Source: Chrysaora quinquecirrha (Eukaryota > Cnidaria > Scyphozoa > Semaeostomeae > Pelagiidae). From it: a DNA stretch of 64,000 bases. Shown in pieces: positions 45,124 through 55,929 of this stretch. Below the pieces are notes generated by a model. It was not told the DNA's origin. It saw only the letters and a list, made by a program, of their open reading frames with translations, and did no database searches. The stretch is from contig JACTAT010000341.1 of NCBI GenBank assembly GCA_014526335.1, positions 586,433 to 650,432 on the forward strand, written 5' to 3'. Position numbers and translations under genes: made by a program. Position 1 is the stretch's first letter; each line of letters begins with the position of its first letter.

Positions 45124-45243
45124 TTTTCAGAGATTTATTGGGATTTATGAGATTTACTGGGATTAATGGATTTATTGGCGTTTACTGGGATTTATGAGAT
45201 TTATGAGATTTATAAGGATTTATTGAGATTTATAGAGAAAGTG
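45124..45243. repeat. Degenerate GATTTATGG minisatellite, copy 2
   Basis: About eleven imperfect units of GATTTATGAGATTTAT. It lies directly before the C-terminal transposase exons of element B. Confidence 0.85.
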
Positions 45244-46440
45244 TACAAGATTTATGGAGTGATTTACCCCTTGACCTGCCATGCATGACTGATTTTAAAG
45301 ATGGTGCCATCCAGCTTATTCCTCCTAGATACTCAAAAGATATGAAACAACAAACAAATTCTGTAAGTTTGATACAATAATTTATTGGTTCCTTAAGACC
45401 ACTTTTTGAAGCTGAACAGTGAAATTTTTACCTTGCATGCCAAATCATTTTCATTAACACTACATATTGTACTTACTGGATGATGATATTAGTACTCTAT
45501 ATCACTATATTACATATCGATAAATTATTTTTTATTTGACCTTTGACAATTTCTATCATAAAACATCTTTGAATGACAAATACATCTTGTACAGTGACCT
45601 TATTCTGATAAACAGACGTAATGTGAGAACAGAAGTGAGGCATAATGTTAACGCATGTAAGAAGTTCTTTGAGCTGGAAATCAATTCTAGAGTAGAAGCA
45701 GCTGCTATAATTGAATTAAAACTTAAAAGCTTTGATGACATTCCAGATTTTACAGAATATGATCAACATTAAAGCACAAAATCTCAGAGAGCTAAATTTG
45801 AAACAGATCTATCTGAAAAAATTGTGAGTAAGTATGTGCTTAGGGAGGATTGGGTCAAAGATTTTCTTGACAAGCTCATAAATACAAAGAAAGCAGATAA
45901 GGTATCCAAAAATATAATTGGGCGTTTTAGATGTGGGATCCTCAAGAACACATTTCTTTGATAATAAAAGGCACAGAGAACACGAGAAAACACACGGTAT
46001 GATATACAACATTTGAATGTTATTTCAGATTTTCTTGGATTCTATCAGAGAAGGAGATCGTGAAAGAGTCATTCAATGTTGGACGTTTATGCTCCCATAC
46101 CCAAAAGAAGATGGTGCAAGAAGCCGAAAGTATGCTTTGGAAGCAATGTACTTAATCTGGCAAGTCAATTGCTTACTAAGCCACAGAGCTGCTCACAACA
46201 ATCGATTTTACAAATCCAAAAAAGGTGCTGCAAAGAATATTCCACTTGATTTAGCTCTTGAACACTTCAACAAGCTGATTATGACTGTGTTCAGAAATCT
46301 TTGACCCAATGGTCTCAGTAAAGTTTGACAGCAGTTGTGGTATTGGGAAGAGATCAGGTGCTTATATTAGTCGCTCTTTTGTGGCAGACATGAAGAAAAT
46401 TGTTAAAGAACTTATAAACCAGCATGCACTTAGGTACGCA
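45240..46440 (+). pseudogene. Zinc-finger transposase-like gene of element B, C-terminal exons
   Basis: The exon ending at about 45363 reads SDLPLDLPCMTDFKDGAIQL then IPPRYSKDMKQQTNS. The exon about 45530-45960 reads TSLNDKYILYSDLILINRRN, KKFFELEINSRVEAAAII and LREDWVKDFLDKLINTKKA, with one TAA. The last exon after TTATTTCAG reads FLDSIREGDRERVIQCWTFM, YALEAMYLIWQVNCLLSHRA and KNIPLDLALEHFNKL. The REGDRERVIQCW and IPLDL..EHFN blocks are the conserved C-terminal part of the family whose N-terminus starts beside the left end of B. Its stop is convergent with the helicase stop at 46561. Confidence 0.6.
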
Positions 46441-46560
46441 GTCTGAAATTTCAGTTTCTATTCATGGAATTGTTGTAGAAGTTGCTGTATATTAATTAAA
46501 AAAATCTGAAAACAGACCATTCCATGCTGAATGTAAAAATCTAGGTTCTTATTCTTATTC

Positions 46561-49202
46561 TTATTCTGTATCATTCTTTAGTGCAAAAAGGGTTTTAATG
46601 CCCTGGTCACAATAACTTGAGACTGTCAAATTGCTGTCTTCAACTGAAACTTCGGCCTGACTCATGATTGTTGTCTCAAAAGACAGAGTAAGTGATGTTG
46701 AGTTGTCATATTGTGAGCTTTCAGTTGAAACATCCATTTCTTTGCTTTCACTGCTTTCCGGTAAATCATCCCTGTCTGAAATAACTTCTGACAACGCAAC
46801 AAAAATTTCTTTGCATGTACTAAGTGCCACATTTCAACATATCGGGTTATATCTTTAATATTGTATGAAATTGGACAGTTACCAAGCACCTGATTTATTT
46901 GATAATGATCAAACTCTTGTAGTATCATGGTAGACCCACCAGGGATAAACGCATTATCTTCTGCTAATAATTGATTTCTGTATACCTTCAGTTTTGCATA
47001 CAACAGCTCCCTTTGCTCTCTGGATACATTTTTTGTTCCTAAGGGCCCATCTACACGAGAGCTTAAAACCTGACCATAACAGCAGGATAGCAATGGACTA
47101 ATGCTGAATTCCTGTTTTTCCGGCTTATATTTTCCAGGGACGTACAGCAGCAGGATACTTTAAATGTAATCATTTCATGACAGCCTTAATACTGTCTGCA
47201 TTCGAAATATTTGGTTTTCTACTTCATTATTATATTTTATTTATGTTATAAATATTGCACAAAAATTTAAGAAGACATTCAAAGTCCTTTATAAAAACGG
47301 CTGCTTTAGAGTTCTTTTAGGTGACATGTTTAAGGCTGTCGTCATTAGTATCGCCGTTCTGCTCTGTCGAATTTATCCTGTTTGAAAAAAAACTGAATTT
47401 TCAACAAGATGAATAATAACATAGGAGGAACAAAACTCTTCAAACAAACCCTTCAAAGCTTCTGTAAATGGAAATGAGAAAATAAACTACTAATTTCAAA
47501 ATTTTTCATCCGTCATTTTCTGTATTTGAATCCCTGGGAAATGGGTGAGATGTTTTACTGCAGGAGGGAGTTTTAATCTTTGTTGACAGCACAGATTTGT
47601 TAAACAATGGACTGTACAAGGTTAAGCACCTCCAAGGGATGCTTAACTTGCCCAAGCGGCATCTTTCATCCGTTCTCGAGAACGTTCTTGATAAAAAATA
47701 CCAATATTGAACATCTACACGGAAACTATAAGTGATAATTCACTTAATAGTTGAAAGAATTTAAGAATGACCGTTTTCAGCTCTCGTGTAGATGGGCCCT
47801 AACTTCCAAGAGTGATTTTTCCTTATTTCGGTCAAATAATTCCAGTGCAACGTGTGAGAAGCAAACTGCATGATGTTCTACTGCAAACGTAGCAACAAAA
47901 TCAGCCTGTTGGTCTGTTTGCCTGAGAATTCTCTGCAAATGATTTTGTTATTAATTTTTGATGACATTCATTGCTGTGTACAAATTCCTTTATTTCCTCT
48001 TTGCAGTTGGATAAAAGTTGCCCAGCAAAAACACTGTTTTCCATCCCTGCCTATCCTTCTTGCACTAGCATCTTGATATTTGACGATGGTCAAAAGTGAA
48101 TGCATCTATAAACATTCCTGCAATTGATTCCCATTCCAAAGGCAATGGTGCAGACCAGAACTCGAAATTTACTTTGTTGGTTTCCCATTTAGTTTAAAAC
48201 ATGACTGTTAACTGAGTCAGGACTACCAGCATGAAACATCTCAATTAGATGGTTTGATATAGGGTCATTGTTGGCATTTGATTCTGTAAAAACAGCGTTA
48301 ACAATACCTCTGTATAACAATGCACATTGTTTCTTAGTTTGGCAAAAAATAATACATCTTAGTGTGTATTTCTTTTCAGTTTGCATCTCTTTAATCAGCG
48401 AGTGGAAAATGCCCTCCAATGACCTGGTTTTATTTATGTAATGAAGATAGTATGATATATTACCTCTCACAGGTGATTGCTCTATGCGGAATATCTTGTT
48501 TGGATACATTGAGAAGATAGCAGACTTTGTGGCTTTTGTAGCAGTTGCAGTGAAGATTCCCCATCTTGTGCTTGGATTGACCAATGCTTTCAGCTCCAAT
48601 AGTTTGCCATACCAGTGTATGAATGGTGCAGCTGTTTGAGATAATGATTTTCCCCTGAAAATTTTAAAAAATGAAAACTGTATAACTGATGAAAATTAAT
48701 TTAAATTATTGAAAAAGAAGTAATGATGTAACTGTGAGCAAGAAAAAGCTTAATAGTGTACTATACAATGAGCCTCCTCTATTATTATAGCACAGCAATC
48801 TTCTTTCAACTGCTTTGATGATGCTAAACAGCTCCAGCGAGACTTTGCCAGGAATGTCTCAGGCGAAACGTAAACACAGGAGTAGCAGCCATCTTCGATG
48901 GCACTCAATGTCTCTTCATTCTGATTCTCAAAGATTCCAGCTGCAGATACCGCTGATTTACTATTTAGTTCTTCTATTTGGTTTTTCATTATGGATGTAA
49001 GAGGTGATACAAATAAGATTGTGCTGGTGCCTACCAGATCATCGTTGAGATAATCTTGAATAATTGGAATAGCTTGAAAAACTAACGACTTTCTGTATCC
49101 TGTATGACTACTGACATAAATATCTTTTCCATTAAAGAATTCTCGTAATGATTCTTTTTGTTCCTTGTACATTTTTTCAACATTAAGAAAACTGCAGGCC
49201 AT
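46561..49202 (-). pseudogene. RecQ-like helicase gene of element B
   Basis: The ATG at 49202 opens MACSFLNVEKMYKEQKESLR. Motif I is degenerate (VSSHTGYRKSLVF, Gly to Arg before the Lys), motif Ia is LFVSPLTSIMKNQ, and motif II is IIEEAHCIVHY. After an intron (about 48765-48660) come motif III GIFTATATKATKS, motif IV CIIFCQTKKQCALLY and MFHAGSPDSVNSH. Motif V (FRVLVCTIAFGMGINC) is in a shifted frame near 48160. A zinc-binding stretch FCCYVCSRTSC lies near 47880. The C-terminal tail after a MITE (47042-47800) reads SYNIKDITRYVEMWHLVHAK. The motif I change and frame breaks suggest an inactive copy. The role would be as in element A. Confidence 0.75.
47042..47800. repeat. 759-bp inverted-repeat element in the helicase gene
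   Basis: Left AGGGCCCATCTACACGAGAG and right CTCTCGTGTAGATGGGCCCT are exact inverses. It splits the helicase reading between a zinc-binding part (KSLLEV) and the C-terminal part (TKNVSREQRELLY). Interior non-coding. Confidence 0.85.
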
Positions 49203-49416
49203 TTTAATTGTTTCTTAAAACTTTTGATCATCACATTTGACAACACTGTACTGTGCCATTTTGAGTCTTTCAGATTGCATAATTATTGCTACAAGTAATA
49301 TCGCATAAATTAATTTCTCAAAACTCAGAAACCTTTTGGCAAGCTTTCTTTCCTTGATTTGCAGATTCTTACCTCTTTCATAGAGGTTTGAGTCTGCACA
49401 CAGACTAGAATATTAT

Positions 49417-50326
49417 AGGTTGTTGATATTTATATATTTGCAATCAGTTATAATTATCATGCTTTTGAGACAGTTACTGACCTTTTCAATTAAATGGAAT
49501 GAAGATCAATTCCCTGATTCCATAATTTATCAAATACTATTTGGATGCAAATTTTCTAATTTGCATAACAATGATTATGTGGCCCAGTTAGTACAATTAC
49601 TTTTTGAAATGCAAGTTTCAAAAAGCTCTTTATTTTTCCGACAAACATGGATTTGGAAGTAATGTTTGCTGATCTGTGGCATGTTTCATAGAAAGTTAAA
49701 TCCAATATTTACTATTGACTATGTATTTACAGATCAGTGGCGAAAAAATTTGGCAAGCAAAATCAAACTATTTTGCTGTTCGGATGACATTATGCCCAAG
49801 AGATTTTCAAAACTTTTTTTACACGAAAATGTCTCTGATGAGTTGATTGGAGTCTTGTCTGGACAAAGATAGGATATTTCATAATCAAACCAGCCATCAG
49901 ATGAGTAAGTAGTACAAAGTTCATTTGCTTACTAAGGACGCTTGTTCTGTCAGTCTGTGCATATAGCTGTGAGTTAATTGGTGAAATATTGAATGTTTGA
50001 CAACAGCAATGCAATTCAAATTCTTCAATTGATTGGCATAGAGGCTGCCTTGACTCGCATTGTGAATCTCATGAATTGAACTTTCTTTGAACTAAGAATA
50101 AATTCTGTTCTTCCTTAATTTCAATGTTTCAAACTATGAGGTGCGGATCCGGACAATATTCGGATAAACTTTTTGTCATTCAGTTATTCGTATTTTTTTG
50201 CTATTTTATGAAAATCCGTTCTAATTTTAAAAAAAATCGTTCTAATTTAAAAAAACAAATGCTAATTTTCAAACGTTCATGCTAACTAAAAGTGCATTCT
50301 CTTGAAAAATAAATGCATTCTAATTA
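49417..50326. other. Flank between element B and the HECT gene
   Basis: Two short open frames (49420-49662 and 49666-49872) without recognised family. At 50140 the word GAGGTGCGGATCCGGACAAT followed by ATTCGGATAAAC resembles the CCGGAT words of the 3.1-kb block and might be a hAT-type end. Confidence 0.35.
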
Positions 50327-50398
50327 AAAAATATGCATTCTAATTAAAAAATATTCATTCTAATTAAAAAATATTCATTCTAATTAAAAATGGTCATT
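50327..50398. repeat. Tandem repeat, unit about 20 bp
   Basis: Four copies of ATTCTAATTAAAAAATATTC directly upstream of the HECT gene. Looser TTCTAATTT words extend back to 50216. Confidence 0.85.
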
Positions 50399-50454
50399 CT
50401 CATTGAAATTACGTCATCGTCAGTGATGTTTTGGCGGGCTAGGAAGCACGCAGA

Positions 50455-52728
50455 ATGTCTTTCAACATGGCGAATAACAGCTACCCAGCTCGCGCAGTGG
50501 ACGCAGCACTGACTGCATTGCAAAATCTTCGAAGAGAAGACGTGAGCACGAGCATGAGCGTGGTGCATGAACAACAATCTCCATCAGGCGAACTGAGAAA
50601 CGCATTTCCAACTTTGCAACGGCAAGCTCCGTCTGGAGCAGGCCTAAATCTTGTGGGGTTGACCAGAGGTGTCGGTCGAGGACGTTTGCATTCCACGGCA
50701 ACAGCAAGACCGAGACCCTACACTGGTGGGGCTGGAAGATATCAAAGAAGCAGAGCCTCGCAGCCTGAGAAGATTGTGAATAAAGATCTCATTTTGATCC
50801 CCAATTGTCAGACAGTCAAAGTCCCCATGCACGGAAAGCGAGTGGAGCTCGAAAAAAATGGTTACGTCATTCATCAGTTCCCTTTTCAAAGATCTTGGAC
50901 AGACAGGTTCCTCGAAGAGCAAATTCTGAAAGCATTCAGCGAAAAATGCCTTATTTCCTTTGAGTATTTGAAGGTACGTGTGGCTAAACTTTTGCTCTAT
51001 TCCTCTCCTCTTATTCTGATACTGCCCTTCCTCTTACTGTAAGTCAGGAGGCCCCTCACTCACAGGTTTGAATGAAATTTCTGGAAACCCTCTCCACATT
51101 TTAAACCTCCTTTCATAAATTGTGAAAAAATAGCCAGGACTGGCCAAAGTAATCTGCCCTGTCACATACCAATGTACAGTAAATGGGGTTGATGGTTAAG
51201 AGAAATTGTATGAGAAATTAAGGGCCCCTCAAAATCTACAGCATGCAATCAATTTTTAATTTCATTTGCAAACATAAATAGTCTACATACATACAACCTT
51301 TCTTTTCAGGCATCCTATGGTGATCTTGTAAGGCCCAATTTTGCCCCAGGAGTGAAGTTGCATGCCAGGCTTGTATTAAAAATGTGTGGGCAAGGAGCAC
51401 TGTATGTCAGGTCCAACATAAATTTGGAAGATTCTTCTTCAGATGAAGAATTGCTAAGTTCAGCACTATATTCAAGCCCTGTGGATGGTATTTTGGAAGA
51501 TTCCAAAAATCTACAGCAGTTGGGAACTGCAACAACCCTACAACCAACACAAGATGGGGACACTTTGCCTGATGATGTAACAACACTTGATCCCCACTAT
51601 TTGTCATTGGAAAATTGTATACAGCCAGATCTGGACCCCCCCATTGCCTCTCAGGGAGCAAGCTCCACAACACCTATAGAAGAAGTTTGTGATTCTCATC
51701 TCTATGATGACGAAGTATTGGAATTGAAAGATGTGATTATTCGCAGGGCAACATTAAGAAATGATGTAATTGAACTGTTCACAGATCCTCAAATCCTGAA
51801 GTATACACTCGAGGTCACTTTTGTTGACAACAAAGGTAACATGGAAGAAGGAAAAGGTGTTGGTGTTAACAGAGAAATGTTTTCATCATTCTGGTCAGAA
51901 TTCTATGCAGGTTACGCAGTTGGGCTTCATGCAAAAGTTCCAACTATCCGGCACGACCTGCAAATGAATGAATGGCAGGCAATGGCTAGGGTCCTTGTTT
52001 ATGGCCGAAGACTAGATTACTTCCCAGTCAAATTGTGTCCTGCATTTTTAGCTAGTACCATCTTTGGTGAGAACAAGGTAACAAAAAAAATGTTACTAGA
52101 ATCGTTCAAACAATATGTCGCTGCAGATGAGAAGGAAATAATTAATAAGTGTCATTTGGAAGAAGTAGATCCAGCTACTGATGATGAAGTGTTGGATTTC
52201 TTGTCTGCATACAAATGCTACAAAATCCCATCAACTGAGAGCATAAATAGGATTATCCTGGAACTTGCCCACCAGGAGATTATACAAAAGCCAAAATATG
52301 TTGGGGATTGCTGGGCTCCTGTATTTGGCGAGCACAAGTCAAAGATTGGTATTCACAGCATTGATGACCTTCATAAATTATATAACAAAACAGCAGTCTC
52401 CGCAAAGAAGGTTATCAATATTTTGAAATCAAGCCCAGCCACTGACGCAGAGAGAGCAAGTCTTGAGCACCTAAAGCGATTTATCAAGTCTCTTGAAGGC
52501 AGAGATCTTGAAGCCTTCTTCAAGTTGATGACAGGAAGTGATGTGATTACTGTAGAGACGATTGAGGTTGTATATTCAATGCTAGACGGAACAGCTCGTC
52601 GCCCAGTATTCCGCACCTGTGGCCCAATTATGGAACGTCCTAGTACATATGCAAACTACAGTGAGTTATCCGAGGAATTTAATTCAATCCTCTCTAGCAC
52701 TAAAGGTGGTTTCTTTGACATTGTTTAA
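50455..52728 (+). CDS. HECT-type E3 ubiquitin-ligase-like protein, two exons, intact
   Basis: Exon 1 (50455-50973) starts MSFNMANNSYPARAVDAALT and contains an Arg/Gly-rich stretch (TRGVGRGRLHSTATARPRPY). It joins in phase to exon 2 (51310-52728) via AAG|GTACGTG and TTTTCAG, giving 645 aa. Residues about 317-645 form a HECT-like domain: EVTFVDNKGNMEEGKGVGVN with REMFSSFW, a SAYKCYKIP-type linker region, and a C-terminal VFRTCGPIMERPSTYANYSE. The Cys in RTC is 36 residues from the end, where HECT enzymes hold their thioester Cys. The middle (SSSDEELLSSALY) is acidic. It would pass ubiquitin to a substrate, perhaps its own transposase. It converges with the integrase gene, 404 bp stop to stop. 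Similar G2E3-like HECT genes are multicopy in fish and invertebrates. Confidence 0.85.
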
Positions 52729-52758
52729 GAAGATATTTTATTAAGAGACATTTTCTTA

Positions 52759-53025
52759 AGGCCTGTTCAAATGCTGTTGACTTTTCCCTTGACAATATTC
52801 AACTTTTTTGTTGGGTGAAAAATATTTTTAGACTTGTTCGCGTGAAGTCAAGCTGTTTTGAACAAAGAGTTGTCGAGGAAGCCTTTTCCCGAGAGCTTGG
52901 AAAATACGTCCCATGTCTTTCAAAACAGTTTTCCAGACCTTGCTTTCCGTGTTTCTATCTCAGGAAACTGCTTCACAAGAGTTGGGCATTGTTGAGTGAA
53001 AAGTTGATAGCTTACGAACAGGCCT
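52759..53025. repeat. 267-bp MITE between the HECT and integrase genes
   Basis: The ends are AGGCCTGTTCAAATGCTGTT and the inverse of AGGCCTGTTCGTAAGCTATC, matching at about 22 of 28 positions. The 3-bp flanks are TTA and TCA, close to a Harbinger-type target. The left end shares AGGCC with the Harbinger element at 32.4 kb. Confidence 0.7.
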
Positions 53026-53132
53026 TCACATAACATATACTGTTTAGTTGATTTTACAGAATATGCAGATGTTATTTAGGATTAGCAATTGAAATTGCGT
53101 GTTTACAACGACAGTGCTATTGATTTAACGTT

Positions 53133-54482
53133 TCATTCTAGAAGTTGTAATACATCGTCATAAAGCGGATCAATTTCACTAACCATGTGCATCGTATTTG
53201 GGGGTACATTTAAGTCAACTGGTGGAACGCGAACATCGTATAGATCATACAAAGCATCCTCTCCCCACTCTTCCACATCTTCATCATAGCCTACTCCAAA
53301 AAAAGGTAATTCATCAACTGTTAGGATAGAATCCACTTCTACCAATGAAGAGTTTGCTTTTTCGAGTGTCCCTGATATATACAGCTGCTCGGGGCTCATG
53401 TTTCTAGCAGTACTTATTGGATGACTATTCCATTGTTTACAAAACTCACTGAGAGATCTATCAATCCTTGGAAGATATACGTAATGAAGCGCGAACAAAT
53501 GTTTTTCATTACCAGAATCTAGATGCCCTGTGGTCTCTAATGTTGTGAAAATGTCCACGTAATGTGACAATACACCTTTGTAAACATCGCCGTGAAGTCT
53601 TTCGACCCGCACATTGTGAACAGACTTGCCTGTTAGTATGCTACCTCGGCCCAAGCCCCTGCTCTCCAACATGTACCTAGCAACTCCCACATTTTCCAAC
53701 CCATGGTCAGCCCTAACCCGACTTGGTATACCGTATTTTGAGACGCCTTCTTCAAAAAGCTGCAACACAGTCTCTGCTCTGTTGTTGTTGGCACATGCAA
53801 CGTAGATCACCATTCGGCTATAGCCATCGATACATGCATGAATAACGATGTGCCAGGAAATAAGCTTGTGGTTACCGTCAATATGCCACAACGAATTTGG
53901 AGCTGGCACGTTATATTTCCTACGGGAAATCGCTTGTCCCCATCTAAGTGCAGTTCCTATCATTCTCTTTTGTCCAATATTAGGGGTGATGCGTTGAATC
54001 TCCCTCATGATGACTTTCAACTGTTCCCTTGAGATATCAGTAACAGTTTCATCTACCAATCCCAAATCATTTCGGCGCCTTCGTATTGTTCTGCTGGAAA
54101 CTCCCAGCAGCTTTGCAATGCTTTCCCATGAAAAGTGCTTGCTTCTCAGATACATCAGTTGGTTCTCCTGTATATCAATTCGAGGCCTCCCCCTTTCCCC
54201 AGTGTTAACTGGTTCCACGTGATACCCCTGGCAACCATTCAGTGCAATGGCATGAATCATGTTAGCCACATATTTCTTTATATCAACGAACAGTCCTGCC
54301 AAATATGACACAGTCGTGTAGCCGTTTGTGTTGCTGTTCAAGCTATCACGAATCATGCTGAACGAGAAGCAAATATCATGCAACCGTCTGTCAAGGACAT
54401 CAAGTCTATCTAAAGACTCATTCCCAAAATCTTCTGCTGTAGTATATCTAACCTCTGCAAGAACGGTTTTGCAGCCCTGCAT
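53133..54482 (-). CDS. DDE integrase-core protein, intact
   Basis: Starts at the ATG at 54482 and gives 449 aa without a stop. Residues about 116-142 read [20 protein letters not shown], a helix-turn-helix. The integrase core has Asp202 in [10 protein letters not shown], Asp259 in [12 protein letters not shown] and Glu294 in [12 protein letters not shown], a DD34E spacing as in retroviral and IS3-type integrases. [14 protein letters not shown] supplies the beta-strand after the first Asp. The C-terminus is acidic ([19 protein letters not shown]). It should bind and join DNA ends. No gag, protease or RT is nearby, so it is not an LTR element. It is paired with the HECT gene. A decayed relative of another lineage is at 4.3-5.5 kb. 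Confidence 0.9.
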   Translation of the reverse strand: MQGCKTVLAEVRYTTAEDFGNESLDRLDVLDRRLHDICFSFSMIRDSLNSNTNGYTTVSYLAGLFVDIKKYVANMIHAIALNGCQGYHVEPVNTGERGRPRIDIQENQLMYLRSKHFSWESIAKLLGVSSRTIRRRRNDLGLVDETVTDISREQLKVIMREIQRITPNIGQKRMIGTALRWGQAISRRKYNVPAPNSLWHIDGNHKLISWHIVIHACIDGYSRMVIYVACANNNRAETVLQLFEEGVSKYGIPSRVRADHGLENVGVARYMLESRGLGRGSILTGKSVHNVRVERLHGDVYKGVLSHYVDIFTTLETTGHLDSGNEKHLFALHYVYLPRIDRSLSEFCKQWNSHPISTARNMSPEQLYISGTLEKANSSLVEVDSILTVDELPFFGVGYDEDVEEWGEDALYDLYDVRVPPVDLNVPPNTMHMVSEIDPLYDDVLQLLE

Positions 54483-54642
54483 CAAAATCTCTCTGGTTTC
54501 AATAATTTACACTTTTCATTTTTTCGTTACATTATTAAAGGTTTTAGAATCTTTTCCTTTCAAATCAACATAAGGAGTACGAAAAAAATATTTCAAATGC
54601 ATTGAAGTGACTTTTTCATATTAGAAAATATACATAGATAAA

Positions 54643-54776
54643 GACTTACCTGTGATACTGGTGGTTTAGGCAGAAGTATCCTTTTTCTTGACGGAAAAAT
54701 TGCACTATCGACTTACCTGTGATACTGGTGGTTTAGGCAGAAGTGTCCTTTTTCTTAACAGAAAAAATGGAACTGT
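54643..54776 (-). promoter_or_regulatory. Duplicated 67-bp unit carrying splice donors upstream of the integrase gene
   Basis: Two adjacent copies (from 54643 and from 54710) read on the minus strand ...CCACCAGTATCACAG|GTAAGT. Each contains a perfect CAG|GTAAGT donor. They lie 160-230 bp upstream of the integrase ATG, with a plausible acceptor (TTGAAACCAG) at about 54500, so they look like alternative ends of a 5' untranslated exon. Confidence 0.5.
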
Positions 54777-55925
54777 CGGAAAAGGACAGTTTCCTTGCGG
54801 CAAACACATTTCTTTCAGTTGCAGTTGATTTTACATGTGTTCTTTCTCATATATTCGTATCCTCTTCTCCAAACCTAAAGTAGATTGAACTTATGCTTTC
54901 TATCATCTTTTGTATTTCAGGCAAACTTTACCAGTTACAAAGCATTTATTTTTTTTGTCCAACCTTCTTCCTGTTCTGTTAAGTACATCTTTTATTTTAT
55001 TTTCTAAATTTCATGCTCTCCCTGTTTGACATGAAATTAAAAATAAATGCTTGTCCCTGAAACAGCAAAGCAAACAAAGATGAGTTTTTGTGTCCCTATT
55101 CTCTTTTACCTCTTCAAGGTTGTTTTGTGTGAAAGACTGATCAATATTTTCTGTTGAACCTCTGATTTCTTTGTTGTCTTCATTCATAATGCACAAATAC
55201 CTGAAAGGCTAGGCCATTAAGATTTTTATTGGCAATATAAACAACATTCAAAATTCTCCATAGCAACAAACAATCAATCTTTTCTAGCAACTATATTAAA
55301 TAATTATGCTAATTTATTACAAATTTTCATGATTTTCATTAGCCAAATTAATTGAGAATGGACCAGGCCGGTACAAGGGTTGAATATGGACACCAGAGCT
55401 TCATGTAGAGGCCTTTTCACCCTTGGGGCGAGTTTGGAAAAAAGCAATGTTCGGATAACATGTCGTGAATTTTCAAATTTACTTGCCTCAAGTATGCTTA
55501 TGAAGTCAGTAGTTCGATAATTCAAGGTGTGAAGTGGGCTTTACACTTCTTCAAATGTGATACATTTCTTTTTATCTTGATTCTTAGTCATCATTTGAGT
55601 TGTTCGTACTTCAATTACTGTGTATGGTGTTTTCTTGCATTATGGTTCTTGACTTTACAGAATCTTGAACTTAAATTTGAGTCCCTTTTTCATGACAAAG
55701 TTTGTATATAGTTGACCCCTTTATTCATTTCCACATGCTCTTCTACATCTATTTACAGCAGCCTTTCTCTTAATGACATTAAGTTACCCTTAACTTTTTT
55801 ATTAAACAGAAGTTCACTTGAAGTTCAACTTTTGAAATATACTGAGGAGAGGATTGTTATTGTAGCAAGAAACAATTTAGCTCTTGTCTCCATGCCTTCC
55901 CTTCAAAAGGGATCTGGATAGCTTT
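54777..55925. other. Spacer right of the integrase gene
   Basis: AT-rich. No gene or matching end for a HECT/integrase element was found. Confidence 0.4.
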
Positions 55926-55929
55926 TTGG

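Larger units (their letters stand above)
19323..49407. mobile_element. Element B: 30-kb TAGCCTG-ended transposon swollen by nested insertions
   Basis: The left end is TAGCCTGCATGCAGATTGAA. The right end is the inverse of TAGTCTGTGTGCAGACTCAA. The two match over about 72 bp, on to GGAAAGAAAGCTTGCC, at roughly 85% identity. The 9 bp outside are identical, GAATATTAT (19314-19322 and 49408-49416). A transposase-like gene starts 150 bp inside the left end (+), its C-terminal part lies at 45.2-46.4 kb (+), and a RecQ-like helicase starts 205 bp inside the right end (-). These are the three parts of one element, pushed 24 kb apart by elements C, D and E, two Penelope-like elements and LINE pieces. 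Confidence 0.8.

Noticed and set aside
50140..50175. Left end of the HECT/integrase element at the GCGGATCCGGAC word.
   Set aside because: No matching inverse was found right of the integrase gene, so boundaries were left open.
50462..50922. Three minus-strand frames over the first HECT exon.
   Set aside because: Shadows of the plus-strand exon, which splices in phase to the HECT domain.
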